From Phycisphaerae bacterium (GTDB lineage: Bacteria > Planctomycetota > Phycisphaerae > SM23-33): DNA of 49,817 bases. The notes below the pieces were generated by a model, which had not been told where the DNA came from, made no database searches, and saw only the letters and a list, made by a program, of their open reading frames with translations. Numbering within the stretch: the first letter of the stretch is position 1; each line of letters starts with the position of its first letter. The stretch lies in contig JAFGJE010000179.1 of the NCBI GenBank assembly GCA_016929245.1, positions 1 through 49,817 of the forward strand, in the 5' to 3' direction. This document shows positions 1 through 11,886 of this stretch, one piece after another. Position numbers and translations under genes: made by a program.

Positions 1-132
1 CGCTTTCCGAAAAGCGGAATCCAATCACCGTCATCGCGACCAACCAAGTGTACCGGGCCGACCAATCCCTGTCAAAATCAAAACGGAAAGAATGGAAAAT
101 AGAATAAACAAGAACGATTCCGGAAAAGCGTG

Positions 133-161
133 TTGACACGAGCCTCGCGGATTTCTACACT
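133..161 (+). promoter_or_regulatory. sigma70-type promoter of ppdK
   Basis: TTGACA at 133-138 and TACACT at 156-161 are separated by exactly 17 bases. Transcription would start near 168 and leave a leader of about 140 bases before the ppdK start at 309. Bases 1-132 hold no gene that I can support. Confidence 0.6.
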
Positions 162-308
162 GACCGATCCTATGATGGGCGGTACTTGGCCTTTGTCGGC
201 CCGGTGCTTCCCTATACCCGAAACACGAACGGATCGCGGCGCGGACGGCACGAAGGAATGTTGGTTTCCCCCGATCCGGGAAAACATCCCCAGAGGAGAA
301 CGAAACTC

Positions 309-2963
<2,655 letters not shown>

Positions 2964-2993
2964 GAACGACAATCCAACGGATTTAATTTATCG

Positions 2994-3031
2994 GCGTGGC
3001 GGAGTTCCCGCGGGATTCCGCCACGCTTTTT
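2994..3031 (+). terminator. rho-independent terminator after ppdK
   Basis: A perfect 10-bp stem, GCGTGGCGGA (2994-3003) with TCCGCCACGC (3017-3026), is followed directly by five T residues. It lies 31 bases after the ppdK stop, between ppdK and the convergent transporter gene. Confidence 0.85.
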
Positions 3032-3073
3032 CGTATGACGGGCGACTTATCCCCGGGAATCCATTCCCCTCGC

Positions 3074-3973
3074 CTACTCGATTCGTTCATCCGGTTCGAT
3101 GTGCACGATCACCTGCTGCACGTTGGATTCCGCCTTCTGGATGCGCCGGCGCACCTCCGAAGCGATTTTATGCCCTTCTCGAACGGACAGATCCGGATCG
3201 ACCAGCACGTGGATGTCCATATCCACCTTTCCGCCGAGGTTGCGGGCGCGAATGGCGTGGTAGGAACGAACCCCGTCGGTTTGAAGCACGATATTGGCGA
3301 TGCGGGACATTTTTTTCGCGCCCGGGGCGCGGTCGATGAGCTCCCCGGCGCTGGACCAGACGAGTTTCGCCGACGCCATCACCAGAAACGCCGCGATGAC
3401 CGCCGCCATCATCGGATCGAGCACCGACCCGTTCGGGCCCAGGAACATCGCCCCGGCGATTCCGCCCGCGGCAGCGAAGGAACTCATCGCGTCGGTCCGG
3501 TGATGCCACGCGTTGGCGAGCACAGCCGGGTTGTCCGTCCGTCGCCCCACCGCGGCGGTGAGGTGGTACAGCAGTTCCTTCACGGGAATCGTCGCCAGCG
3601 CCAGAAGCAAAGGCCAGGGACCATGGATCGGGCGAAGCGGCGCCCGCAAGGACAGCACGGCGTGGTATCCGATTTCCCACGCCAATCCCAGCAGTCCCAA
3701 ACCGATGAACATCGCCACCAGCGTGTGCATCCGCCGATGGCCGTAGGGATGACACGGATCGGCGGGTCGATCCCCGTACCGCAGTCCGATCAGCACGGCG
3801 ATATCCGACGCCAGGTCCGTCAGGCTGTGCACACCGTCAGCCAGAATCGCCTGGCTGCCGAACAGAATCCCCACGCCGATCTTCCCCCCCGACAGGGCGA
3901 GGTTGGACACCAATCCCAGCCACGTCACGCCGCGCGGGGTCATGTCATGCGAATTGGTTGTCTTTGGAGTCAT
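3074..3973 (-). CDS. cation diffusion facilitator (CDF) family transporter
   Basis: This is an inner-membrane divalent metal cation/proton antiporter, probably for zinc, iron or manganese efflux. About six hydrophobic segments precede a C-terminal cytoplasmic metallochaperone-like domain. The two metal-site signatures are visible: HSLTDLASD in helix 2 and HHRTDAMSS in helix 5, each an HxxxD pair. The C-terminal part (VDMDIHVLVDPDLSVREGH) is the ferredoxin-like dimerisation domain. The start is uncertain because no candidate has a good ribosome site. I chose the ATG at 3973 (299 residues); 4027 and 3943 are alternatives. It is convergent with ppdK and divergent from the response-regulator gene. 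The metal specificity cannot be read from the sequence. Confidence 0.9.
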   Translation of the reverse strand: MTPKTTNSHDMTPRGVTWLGLVSNLALSGGKIGVGILFGSQAILADGVHSLTDLASDIAVLIGLRYGDRPADPCHPYGHRRMHTLVAMFIGLGLLGLAWEIGYHAVLSLRAPLRPIHGPWPLLLALATIPVKELLYHLTAAVGRRTDNPAVLANAWHHRTDAMSSFAAAGGIAGAMFLGPNGSVLDPMMAAVIAAFLVMASAKLVWSSAGELIDRAPGAKKMSRIANIVLQTDGVRSYHAIRARNLGGKVDMDIHVLVDPDLSVREGHKIASEVRRRIQKAESNVQQVIVHIEPDERIE

Positions 3974-4279
3974 ACTCGAAGGATTGTGCCTTTGATATCC
4001 TTCGGAAATTCTACCGCATTTTAACATTCAGGAAAACCATACACTTACAAATCCACGACGGGCGGGGAGATTTGAAAAATTGTGGAATCCCCCAAACAGA
4101 ATCCATCCCGGGGTCTGGACGCATGTCGCCGGGAGTGTGGGGGATTTGCCGTATTTCACGCGAGTTTCGGTCAATCTTTTCCCCATTGTATCCGATATCA
4201 TTTGGGGAGAGTATCGTACCGGGTATCGGTGTAGAGGAAGAAGGACCGTACCCGCGTGGAACCAGCGGGGAGGTAAGTC

Positions 4280-5434
4280 ATGCGTGAAAAACCGACTGTG
4301 TTGTTTGTGGACGACGAACCCCATGTGTTGATCGGGTTGCGCCGGATTCTCGCCACGCGCTGCGGGCATTGGGATTTTCGATTCCTTTCCGACCCGCGAC
4401 GGGCGCTGGATTTGATCCTTGGGGGTGAAGTGGACGTGGTCGTCACCGACATTCGCATGCCGGAGATGGACGGCTTCGCTTTGCTGAAGGCCGTCCGTTC
4501 CAACGAAGCCACCCAGGACATGCCGGTGACGTTTCTGACCGGATGCCTGGAAGACGACGTGAAACGCCGCGCCCTGGACCAGGGCGCCACGGACCTGCTG
4601 AACAAGCCCATCGTCCCGGAAGAACTCGTCGCGCGGATCGCCAGCATGCTTCGTTTGCGACATTACCAGGATCAGCTCAAAGGACTGAACCACACCCTGG
4701 AAGAACGGGTTCGCTCCCGCACGGAGGAACTGGACCGCGCGCGCCTGGACATTATCTGGCGCCTGGCCAAAGCCGGGGAATACCAGGACGAGGAAACCGG
4801 AGGACACGTCGTGCGCGTGGGGTGCTACTGTCGCCTGCTCGCCGAGCAGATCGGGATGAATCGCACGTTCGTCGAGGCGATTTTCCTGACCAGTCCGCTG
4901 CACGACATCGGGAAAATCGGCGTGCCCGACCACATCCTCCTCAAACCGGACACGCTGACGCCCGAGGAACACAAGATCATGGAAACCCACTGCCGGATCG
5001 GCGAAAAAATTCTCGTCGAGGAAGCCCAGGGGATGAGGCCGTTCCTCCAGTGGCGCGACCAGACGCGAAGCCTCGGGGAAATGGGATCGCAGCACCTGTT
5101 CCTCGCGATGGCCGGCGATATCGCGCGGGCGCATCACGAGCGTTGGGACGGGTCGGGATATCCCTTCCAGCTTCAGGGAGATCAGATTCCCTTAGCGGCG
5201 CGCATCGTGTACCTGGCCGACATGTTCGACGCGCTGGGGTCCGATCGGCCTTACAAGCAAGCCTATCCGCATGACAAGGTCATGAGCATTATGCACGAGG
5301 AATTCCAGTCCGACGCGTTCGATCCGATGGTCTACACCGCTTTCCAGGCGGTCAGCGAACGAATGCGCCAGGTGCGGGAAGACATCGCCGACGAGGGTCG
5401 TCCTCACGCGGGCGACGACTCTTCCTTCATGTGA
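4280..5434 (+). CDS. response regulator with HD-GYP phosphodiesterase domain (RpfG-like)
   Basis: It is a two-component output protein predicted to hydrolyse cyclic di-GMP when phosphorylated. The receiver domain (about residues 5-125) has the acidic pair in FVDDEPH, the phospho-acceptor Asp57 in VVTDIRMPEMDG and the conserved Lys in LLNKPI. A short coiled-coil linker (LNHTLEERVRSRTEELD) leads into an HD-GYP domain with the HD pair at about 208-209 (LHDIGKIG), HHERWDGSGYP and ARIVYLADMFDAL. The ATG at 4280 follows GGGGAGG (4267-4273). The histidine-kinase gene starts 122 bases downstream on the same strand and is the likely partner. Between the HD pair and the GYP motif there is a segment (about residues 230-275) that is longer than in many family members. 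Confidence 0.93.
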   Translation: MREKPTVLFVDDEPHVLIGLRRILATRCGHWDFRFLSDPRRALDLILGGEVDVVVTDIRMPEMDGFALLKAVRSNEATQDMPVTFLTGCLEDDVKRRALDQGATDLLNKPIVPEELVARIASMLRLRHYQDQLKGLNHTLEERVRSRTEELDRARLDIIWRLAKAGEYQDEETGGHVVRVGCYCRLLAEQIGMNRTFVEAIFLTSPLHDIGKIGVPDHILLKPDTLTPEEHKIMETHCRIGEKILVEEAQGMRPFLQWRDQTRSLGEMGSQHLFLAMAGDIARAHHERWDGSGYPFQLQGDQIPLAARIVYLADMFDALGSDRPYKQAYPHDKVMSIMHEEFQSDAFDPMVYTAFQAVSERMRQVREDIADEGRPHAGDDSSFM

Positions 5435-5556
5435 TGTGTTGTCGGACGCCGGTTCAGCCGGGCCGACGCGACGGAATACGGAATCAGAAACCACGGGAAA
5501 TACAACGCTCAAACAAGATTTGAGCGGATCGCCGCAGAGAGAACAGGGCAGGGGCT

Positions 5557-7410
5557 ATGCATTCCATCGGGCAAACGAGCGACCAGGCGTCGTTGCCGGA
5601 GGACCGCTCGATCTCCGAAGCCGCGACGCTGGGGGAACACGCCCTGCGCGTACTGGAGCGGCGAAACGAGGCGTTTCGCATGCTCTACGACGCCGTCGTG
5701 GAAGCGGAAAACGCCGACGACGCGCAGATGTTCAAAGTGCTGTGCCGAAACCTTCGACGAATCTGCCAGGCCGACTGCGCCGCTTTGGCGTCCTACGACC
5801 CCGAAACGCGGGAAGTGGTTCTCCAGGCGATCGAAGCGGAGGGCTTCGATTCCTCGAACGTCTCCCGCGAACAGTGGTCCTCCCGACGCGTCGTGACGGA
5901 AGAGGATATCGCGGACTTGCGACACTGCCAGATGCTCCCCTGTCGCCAGGGCGTCTTTCGCCTTTTGGACATGCTGCCCCGATGCGTCGCCGAGGAAATC
6001 CGGCATGACGAAAAAGGAAGCTGCCGGCGCGTCAGCAGCATCCGGGGCGGTTCGCTCCTGGCGCTGGGAATGGTGTACCTTGCCGGGGGAAAACGACTGC
6101 GAAACCAGGACGTCGTGGAGACCTATCTTTCACTGGTCGGGGTGATGCTCCAGCGTCTTCGGGCGTCGCATACCCTTCGGTGCAGCGAACAACGGTATCG
6201 AAGCCTGATCGAGGCGACGGGCACGGGATACGTCATCACGGATACCCAGGGGCGCGTCCTCGACGCGAACTGCCAGTACATCCGCATGACGGGACGAAAA
6301 CAGTTCACGGACATTCGCGGCGCCTCGGTGCTGGACTGGACCCTGCCCGAAGATCGAAGCCGCTATCAAAACGCCCTGTCCGCCTGCACCGGCGAGGGCG
6401 GGATGCGCCACCTTCAGATCACCTACCAGACTCCGGAAGGACACCTGACGCATGTGGAAATCAACGCCAGTCCCGTGCGCGTCGAGGACGAGAACCGCAT
6501 CCTGGCGCTCTGCTCGGACGTCTCCACGCGCAGGATCATGGAAACCCGTCGCTCCCAGGCGCAGAAACTGGAAGCCATCGGACAAATCGCCGCCGGGATC
6601 GCCCATGAAATCAACACCCCCACGCAATTCGTCGGCGACAACGTGCGGTTCCTGGGCGACTCCATGCAGACCCTCCTGGGCGTGATACAGCAACAACGAA
6701 AACTGCTCGACGCCTACCGCGAAGGACGAATGAAACCCGAAAGCGCCGCCGGAACGGACGCCCCCGCCAACGCGGAGAACCTGGACTATCTGCTCGAGGA
6801 AATTCCGATGGCCGTCCAGCAGACCCTCGAAGGCATCACGCGCGTCAGCAACATCGTCTCGGCGATGAAGGAATTCTCCCATCCCGGCACGAAGGAAATG
6901 ACGCTGGTCGACCTGAACGTCATGCTCGAAAAAACGCTCACGGTCAGCCGAAACGAGTGGCAGCATTGCTGTATCCTGGAGACGAACTACGCGAACGATC
7001 TTCCCCTGATTCCCTGTTTCGCGGGGGAAATCAACCAGGTGTTCCTCAATATCATCGTCAACGCCGCCCAGGCGGTTAAAGAGGTGGTGGGGGACATGCG
7101 AAAAGGAATGCTGCGCATCGAAACGCGTCACAAAGGTTCGTGGGCGGAAGTGCTCATCGGCGACACCGGCCCGGGGATTCCCCGGTCGATTCAGGACCAG
7201 GTGTTCCACCCCTTCTTCACCACCAAAGACCCCGGCGTGGGCACGGGACAGGGACTGTCCCTGGCGAAAACCGCCGTCGAAAAACACGGCGGCGAAATTT
7301 CCTTCCAGACCGAGGTCGGCAAGGGAACGACGTTCGTCATTCGCCTGCCGGTCACGCAAAGTCACGAGGACGAACTCGAAGAGGAACAGTCGTTCGGACG
7401 CGTGGCGTGA
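5557..7410 (+). CDS. GAF-PAS sensor histidine kinase
   Basis: A soluble-looking sensor kinase of 617 residues with no membrane segment, so it probably senses a cytoplasmic signal. The order is: N-terminal helical part, GAF-like domain (about 45-195), PAS/PAC (about 205-325, RYRSLIEATGTGYVITDTQG), HisKA with His350 in GIAHEINTP, and HATPase. The N box (NQVFLNIIVNAAQA), G1 (IGDTGPGIP), F box (FHPFFTTK) and G2 (GTGQGLSLAKTAVEKHGG) are all present. The dimerisation/phosphotransfer region is stretched by an insert of about 30 residues around 385-415. The ribosome site before 5557 is weak. It lies downstream of the HD-GYP regulator and probably phosphorylates it. Confidence 0.93.
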   Translation: MHSIGQTSDQASLPEDRSISEAATLGEHALRVLERRNEAFRMLYDAVVEAENADDAQMFKVLCRNLRRICQADCAALASYDPETREVVLQAIEAEGFDSSNVSREQWSSRRVVTEEDIADLRHCQMLPCRQGVFRLLDMLPRCVAEEIRHDEKGSCRRVSSIRGGSLLALGMVYLAGGKRLRNQDVVETYLSLVGVMLQRLRASHTLRCSEQRYRSLIEATGTGYVITDTQGRVLDANCQYIRMTGRKQFTDIRGASVLDWTLPEDRSRYQNALSACTGEGGMRHLQITYQTPEGHLTHVEINASPVRVEDENRILALCSDVSTRRIMETRRSQAQKLEAIGQIAAGIAHEINTPTQFVGDNVRFLGDSMQTLLGVIQQQRKLLDAYREGRMKPESAAGTDAPANAENLDYLLEEIPMAVQQTLEGITRVSNIVSAMKEFSHPGTKEMTLVDLNVMLEKTLTVSRNEWQHCCILETNYANDLPLIPCFAGEINQVFLNIIVNAAQAVKEVVGDMRKGMLRIETRHKGSWAEVLIGDTGPGIPRSIQDQVFHPFFTTKDPGVGTGQGLSLAKTAVEKHGGEISFQTEVGKGTTFVIRLPVTQSHEDELEEEQSFGRVA

Positions 7411-7444
7411 CACGATCATCGAAAGAGAAAACGAATTGATGGAC

Positions 7445-7498
7445 AACAGCGCCGAGCGGCAAGCCGACACGCGTGTCGGCTTGCCGCTCGGCGCTGTT
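7445..7498. terminator. 54-nt perfect palindrome between convergent genes, likely bidirectional terminator
   Basis: The two 27-base arms are fully complementary with no unpaired centre (centre between 7471 and 7472). It sits 34 bases after the histidine-kinase stop and 34 bases from the end of the convergent pseudopilin gene. No long T run follows on the plus strand, so the terminator role is inferred from placement and stem strength. Confidence 0.55.
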
Positions 7499-7532
7499 CG
7501 TCCTCCGGAAGGAATAATTCTCTATTCCGGTT

Positions 7533-8345
7533 TTAATACGGCGTGGTGAAGTACGATCCCGATCCGGACTCCGGTGTGGCGGCGATTTCCTCGCGTTTTA
7601 CCGAGACGACATGGCTGTCCACCAGCAAAAACGTTCCCCGACCGTCGGTCTGCTCATATTGTTCCGGGAAAGACATGAACTTCCAGATACCGGTCACCTC
7701 GCCTCCGTTATGATAGAATCCCATTTCTTCCACCCGGCGAAACGTCTCCCTGTACATCTTTCCTTCGGGACTATAACTGTACGCCCCCTCGCCGACCGCC
7801 ACCCGACGGAACGGATCTTCGACGGCCTCCAGGTTCAACCCGGCGTTGAAACAGTCGGGGTCGCTGAAAAAATTTCCGTAATTGTTCATGGACCGTGTGC
7901 TTCTTTCCGACGGATGAACGCCCACCAACGTTGGACATTGGAAATGTTTCACCACGGATTCAGGCTGATTGGGGGAAATCATATACCAATTCGGAGCAAG
8001 CAGGGATTCATCTTCCGTGAGATACACCGCCAGCGCCACGGACCAAAAGCGATACGGGCTGCGCCACTGCGCGGGATTCGGGCCGTTATCGGAAACGGGA
8101 AATCGATTGTCAAAATCCTGCGCGTAATATTGCAGCAGCGTTCCGATATTCCGCGCGTTGGACTGGCAGATCACTTCCCGGGCGAGTTCCTTGGCGCTTT
8201 GTATCGACGGGAGCATGATCGAGATGACCAGCGAAATGATCGCGATCACCACCAAAAGTTCAATCAGGGTAAACCCCCAGGGGCGCGTACACCGTCCGCG
8301 GACGACGGGGGTACGTTTCACATTCGTGAGATGTTGAAAAAGCAT
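7533..8345 (-). CDS. orphan type II pseudopilin (prepilin-type N-terminal cleavage/methylation protein)
   Basis: A 270-residue envelope protein. A basic leader ends at Gly, followed by [18 protein letters not shown], the class III signal cut and methylated by prepilin peptidase; the mature protein would begin at Phe with Glu5. The rest is a globular domain of the large planctomycete/lentisphaera pseudopilin family, with ILPS, AKELAR and a late LLVDSH element in place of the usual H-X9-DG. GAAGG lies 9 bases before the ATG. No type II secretion or type IV pilus assembly gene is nearby. It lies 196 bases downstream of the two secreted glycosidase-like genes on the same strand and may be cotranscribed with them. 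The biological role of these orphan pseudopilins is not known to me. Confidence 0.88.
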   Translation of the reverse strand: MLFQHLTNVKRTPVVRGRCTRPWGFTLIELLVVIAIISLVISIMLPSIQSAKELAREVICQSNARNIGTLLQYYAQDFDNRFPVSDNGPNPAQWRSPYRFWSVALAVYLTEDESLLAPNWYMISPNQPESVVKHFQCPTLVGVHPSERSTRSMNNYGNFFSDPDCFNAGLNLEAVEDPFRRVAVGEGAYSYSPEGKMYRETFRRVEEMGFYHNGGEVTGIWKFMSFPEQYEQTDGRGTFLLVDSHVVSVKREEIAATPESGSGSYFTTPY

Positions 8346-8541
8346 AACTCTACACCTTCATGCACGCCGGTAGTGACACCGTTCCGGTGGGGGAGAAGCA
8401 TTCCCAGAACTCCATCCTCCAGCCGCGTGCGCTCCATTAGGCCTCCTGTGGACGCAAGTACACGTATACACGGAGCATCGGACGAATCGGAGGGGGGCTT
8501 TATCAAGCGGGAGAAAAAAACGCCCGGAAAGGTTGATGGTA

Positions 8542-10074
8542 TTATGGGGTTTCCGTTCGTAACAATTCGATTTCCCGGAGATTGCACCATCGTTCCTCCG
8601 CCGGCAGGGGTTCCTTGCCGAGGTTGGAAAATCGTTTCCCGGCGTCGTGGGATTCCAGGAGGATCAGGCGGAAACGATTGCTTTTGACGGGTTGGAAAAA
8701 TGTCTCGAAATAGTACGTCGAAAGAGGATATTCCCGACGATACGGTGGCGTGACCTGTTCCTTGCAAACATCCGTCCACGTACCGGCCACCATCGCCAGC
8801 AATCGAAATCGCTTTACTTCCCCGGGCCCGGACGGCGCGTAGGTGTATCGCAGCCAGCCGCTGTAGAGGCGTATTCCGCCGACGAGTTCATCCCTTGGTA
8901 GTTCCATGTCAATCGTCGCGGGCAATCCCCGGCAGGACCATCGCCGGGAATGCGTGTCGTGGATTCCGCGATCCATCAATGCTTTGGCGTGTTTGGGATC
9001 CTTCTCCGCGCGGACGCGAACGTCCGTGATCAGCATGTCGTCGCACGTTGGACTCGAAAGCAAAGGCCTGGGATTCCCCCAGGGCGCCCCCAGCCGCAGG
9101 AAACGCTCGCCGGTTCCCTCGACCCCGACGACGACGGAGGATTTCCAAACATTGTCGTCAAACTCCGGTTGAGACCAGCCGGGTTGATTTTTGTTCAGAG
9201 ATTCCGTTCGCCGCCAGGTGGGATCGGTCACCACCAGACGCGTGTTGTTCTGATGATCCGTCCAGCGGAGATTCACGATCAGTCCCGCCGGCCAGGAAGG
9301 CTTTTTCAAACCTTTCACTTCCACCGCCAGAACGTGTTTGCCGACAACCAGGCGCTTCGTGACATCGTAGGTTTCCCCATCCTGCCACGTGGCGTCCGAG
9401 CCGATGAGCTTTCCGTCCAGGTACACCCGGTACGGCTGCATGGCTGTGATGCAAAGCTCCGCCGATTGGACCGGTGTCGTCACGTCAAACGTCTTGCGGA
9501 AATACTGCGCGTGAGGATTTTGATATTTCCCCAAAGCGCCGAGATTCTCCCGCGTGATCTCCACGCCGGAGAGCGCATTTTGGGGAACGGATTCCGGGAG
9601 GATGATTTTGACGGCTGGATATCGTTTCCGGATTTCCTCGTGCAGCGTTTTCGACGCGACGAGGGTGATGTTCTGATGCAGTTCCTTCGCCGTTTCGACG
9701 GCGACGGCGGGCATGTCGGTTTTCCCGAAATCCACCCCCCAGTTGCCCCAGCGTCGAACGTTGGCAGAATCGCCGGCGGGATACAGCAATCGGCCTTCGG
9801 CGTCCGTCATATCCCAATAGACGTTCCGCAAACCCACGGAAACGGCGTTACCCAAAATCCGCCGCACCAGTGGTTTTCCCCACCCGCCGGGGTGGGCACG
9901 AAGCCAGGCGCTGAGATCGATTTCAATAGCCGGCGTGTTTTTCGCGGGCCCCCAAATCCAATATCCCGCCCAGGCCGGGTCGTGCGCGAGATACACCTCC
10001 GCCCGTGTCGGTCCAACGAAACCCGTTAAAAGCAGGCAAACCAACAGGCCGCGGATTTGTCGATGCGTTGTCAT
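8542..10074 (-). CDS. secreted protein with rhamnosidase-N-like and discoidin-like beta-sandwich domains
   Basis: A 510-residue exported protein; the signal peptide is RQIRGLLVCLLLTGFVGPTRA, cut before EVYL. The middle part (about 215-285, with YFRKTFDV, YRVYLDGKLIG and KHVLAVEVKGL) resembles the carbohydrate-binding N-terminal sandwich of GH78 alpha-L-rhamnosidases or GH2 enzymes. The C-terminal part (DMELPRDELVGGIRLYSG, ending NLREIELLRT) looks like an F5/8 discoidin-type domain. I see no catalytic barrel, so it may be a sugar-binding partner rather than an enzyme. The ATG at 10074 overlaps the stop of the upstream glycosidase-like gene by 4 bases (ATGA), indicating translational coupling. 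A longer reading up to 10224 is rejected because the signal peptide begins at 10074. Confidence 0.75.
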   Translation of the reverse strand: MTTHRQIRGLLVCLLLTGFVGPTRAEVYLAHDPAWAGYWIWGPAKNTPAIEIDLSAWLRAHPGGWGKPLVRRILGNAVSVGLRNVYWDMTDAEGRLLYPAGDSANVRRWGNWGVDFGKTDMPAVAVETAKELHQNITLVASKTLHEEIRKRYPAVKIILPESVPQNALSGVEITRENLGALGKYQNPHAQYFRKTFDVTTPVQSAELCITAMQPYRVYLDGKLIGSDATWQDGETYDVTKRLVVGKHVLAVEVKGLKKPSWPAGLIVNLRWTDHQNNTRLVVTDPTWRRTESLNKNQPGWSQPEFDDNVWKSSVVVGVEGTGERFLRLGAPWGNPRPLLSSPTCDDMLITDVRVRAEKDPKHAKALMDRGIHDTHSRRWSCRGLPATIDMELPRDELVGGIRLYSGWLRYTYAPSGPGEVKRFRLLAMVAGTWTDVCKEQVTPPYRREYPLSTYYFETFFQPVKSNRFRLILLESHDAGKRFSNLGKEPLPAEERWCNLREIELLRTETP

Positions 10075-11630
10075 TTTTCCCCTCCCTGATCGACTTGCGT
10101 TTCCATTCCGAAGGGCGGAATCCCCGGCTGACCGATGGTGGTGAGGGTTACATTCTTTCCCTTCGCCGTCCAGGAAGCGTCCGTGTGAATCGCCCGCCGC
10201 CCGCCTTGGGAATCGACCGCCCATCCCTCGGCCGCCAGTCCCGCCGTCGAGGCGTTCCGGGAGATTTCGCAGGTAAACACCAGCGCGTGTTTTCCCTTCA
10301 TCGGGGGTAACTCGACGACATCCCGCCGGTGAGGTTTGCCTTGGGCGAGTATCTTCCCGTCAGGCGCGTCCAGCGTCAGCCGCCACTTGCCCGCCGAGGA
10401 AACCACGATCCTCCCGCCGCCGGGAAAATCCAGCTCCGGGCTGCGTATCATCGCGCCGTACGGCGCGGCGAGGGACAGCGGAACGCAAAACCGCCGATTC
10501 CAGAACAGGTGCGTGCTCTCAAACAGGGCGATCGACGTGAAACCTGCCTGTAATCCTTGGCGGATTCGATGGCGAAGATTCTCGATCTTCGGGCCGGCGG
10601 AATAATAGATCAGCGTCACGGGCCGGCGGAGTTTCTTCGCCTCGAGAATCCATCGGTCCGCCTGATCGGTCGGGCTCTCCCAGCCTTCGTTGCTCGGCCC
10701 GTGCGTCGCGAAGGCGTAGGAATCGAAATATCCTTTCCGATCCCATTCCATCACGTCCCAGTGCGCGGTCAGCGGATCGTCCGGCGGGTACATCATCATC
10801 AGCGGCACGGGACGATCCAGGCTGTCGATCATCTTCCGGACGCTTTGGACGAATTTCCCGACGTGGGACGCCCGGAATCGCCGCCAGTCCGGATCGTCCT
10901 GCCGCAGCGCGCGGGGGTCTTTTCCGGTTTCGGCTTGAAAAGCGTCCATGATCCGCGGCAGGTAGCCGCACTTGTCGCTCCGGTAAGGCGCGCCCTGACG
11001 TTCAAAGTCCAGCACCAGCCCGTCGAAGTCGTATTTCGTGAGAAGTTCCCTGGCGATGGCGAGTTTGTAATCGCGGTATTGCTTGAAGAAGAAACTCGGC
11101 ATCCCGGATGGGTATCCTTCGATGGTTTTGTCCCACTGATCGCGATGCAGATCGACGTAACGGCTTCTCGAATTGCCGGGCCAGGCGTGGGCTTCCTCCA
11201 GGGGCGGGAACCATGCGTAGATTTTCATGCCCAGCTTGTGGGCGAAGGCGACCGCTTCTTTGGGTTGGTCGATGACCTGACAGTTCATAGCCGTGTCGGC
11301 GGCCCGTCGGATGGTGACATCGCGGACGTCGCTGGGATACGTCGCCCATCCCCCGCCGACGGAGCGAAACCAGACGGTGCGGATGCCGCTGAGGGCGATA
11401 TTGTTAAGGACGAATCGCACGCCGGGTCTGCCGGACATCGCGTGGAGGCGAAACCAGTCGCCCAGGCTGATGACGGTCTGCAGATCGGGAGCATCGTTTT
11501 TCAAAGGCCAAATCACGCAGGTCTGTTCGGACCAGTCGAACGGTTCGCCGTCGCGGGGGGATTCGGCCGATACGACCCCCGCGAGAAGGCTAAATAGCAT
11601 CAAAAAAGATATCCAAAATCGCAGCCGCAT
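10071..11630 (-). CDS. secreted glycoside-hydrolase-like TIM-barrel protein
   Basis: A 519-residue exported protein; the signal peptide (FWISFLMLFSLLAGVVSA) is cut before ESPRDG. The body resembles the broad GHL6/GHL10-type family of hypothetical glycoside hydrolases. It has an early strand GIRTVWFRSVGG, then AHKLGMKIYAWFPPL, the acidic strand FDGLVLDFERQG (Asp and Glu are candidate catalytic residues), VPLMMMYPPDDP and LRRPVTLIYYSAGP. A C-terminal beta domain (about 400-519) follows. The substrate cannot be assigned. It is the first gene of a minus-strand operon with the sugar-binding-like gene (4-base overlap) and perhaps the pseudopilin at 7533. An inverted-repeat element lies 54 bases upstream. 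Confidence 0.72.
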   Translation of the reverse strand: MRLRFWISFLMLFSLLAGVVSAESPRDGEPFDWSEQTCVIWPLKNDAPDLQTVISLGDWFRLHAMSGRPGVRFVLNNIALSGIRTVWFRSVGGGWATYPSDVRDVTIRRAADTAMNCQVIDQPKEAVAFAHKLGMKIYAWFPPLEEAHAWPGNSRSRYVDLHRDQWDKTIEGYPSGMPSFFFKQYRDYKLAIARELLTKYDFDGLVLDFERQGAPYRSDKCGYLPRIMDAFQAETGKDPRALRQDDPDWRRFRASHVGKFVQSVRKMIDSLDRPVPLMMMYPPDDPLTAHWDVMEWDRKGYFDSYAFATHGPSNEGWESPTDQADRWILEAKKLRRPVTLIYYSAGPKIENLRHRIRQGLQAGFTSIALFESTHLFWNRRFCVPLSLAAPYGAMIRSPELDFPGGGRIVVSSAGKWRLTLDAPDGKILAQGKPHRRDVVELPPMKGKHALVFTCEISRNASTAGLAAEGWAVDSQGGRRAIHTDASWTAKGKNVTLTTIGQPGIPPFGMETQVDQGGEK

Positions 11631-11683
11631 GATGTAATCCCATAATCACAAAGTTTGACATTCTGTGATAGAAAAATTTCACT

Positions 11684-11776
11684 GTTATTCTGAGCGGAGC
11701 GCAGCGAAGTCGAAGGATCTCACGCCCAGCTACCTGTAAGATCCTTCGACTCCGCTGCGCTCCGCTCAGGATGACA
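11684..11776. repeat. MITE-like inverted-repeat element, copy 1
   Basis: Left arm 11684-11720 and right arm 11739-11776 are near-perfect inverted repeats, with a loop of about 18 bases. The arms contain CTGAGCGGAGCGCAGCGAAG and its complement, and the ends read TGTYATYCTGAG. A second copy, with the same arms and a similar loop starting CACGC, is at 13985-14082. It lies between two minus-strand genes and encodes nothing. The family is abundant in many environmental bacterial genomes as far as I recall; mobility is inferred. Confidence 0.75.
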
Positions 11777-11886
11777 GCCTATTGAACATTCCGGAAAGAT
11801 ATAAAACCGGCCGGGGGTTTCTGTCCATGATTATAAACCCCAGGCCGGTCTGTCGCGCTGATCTTCTTCCTTCCCCTGGGCGATTC

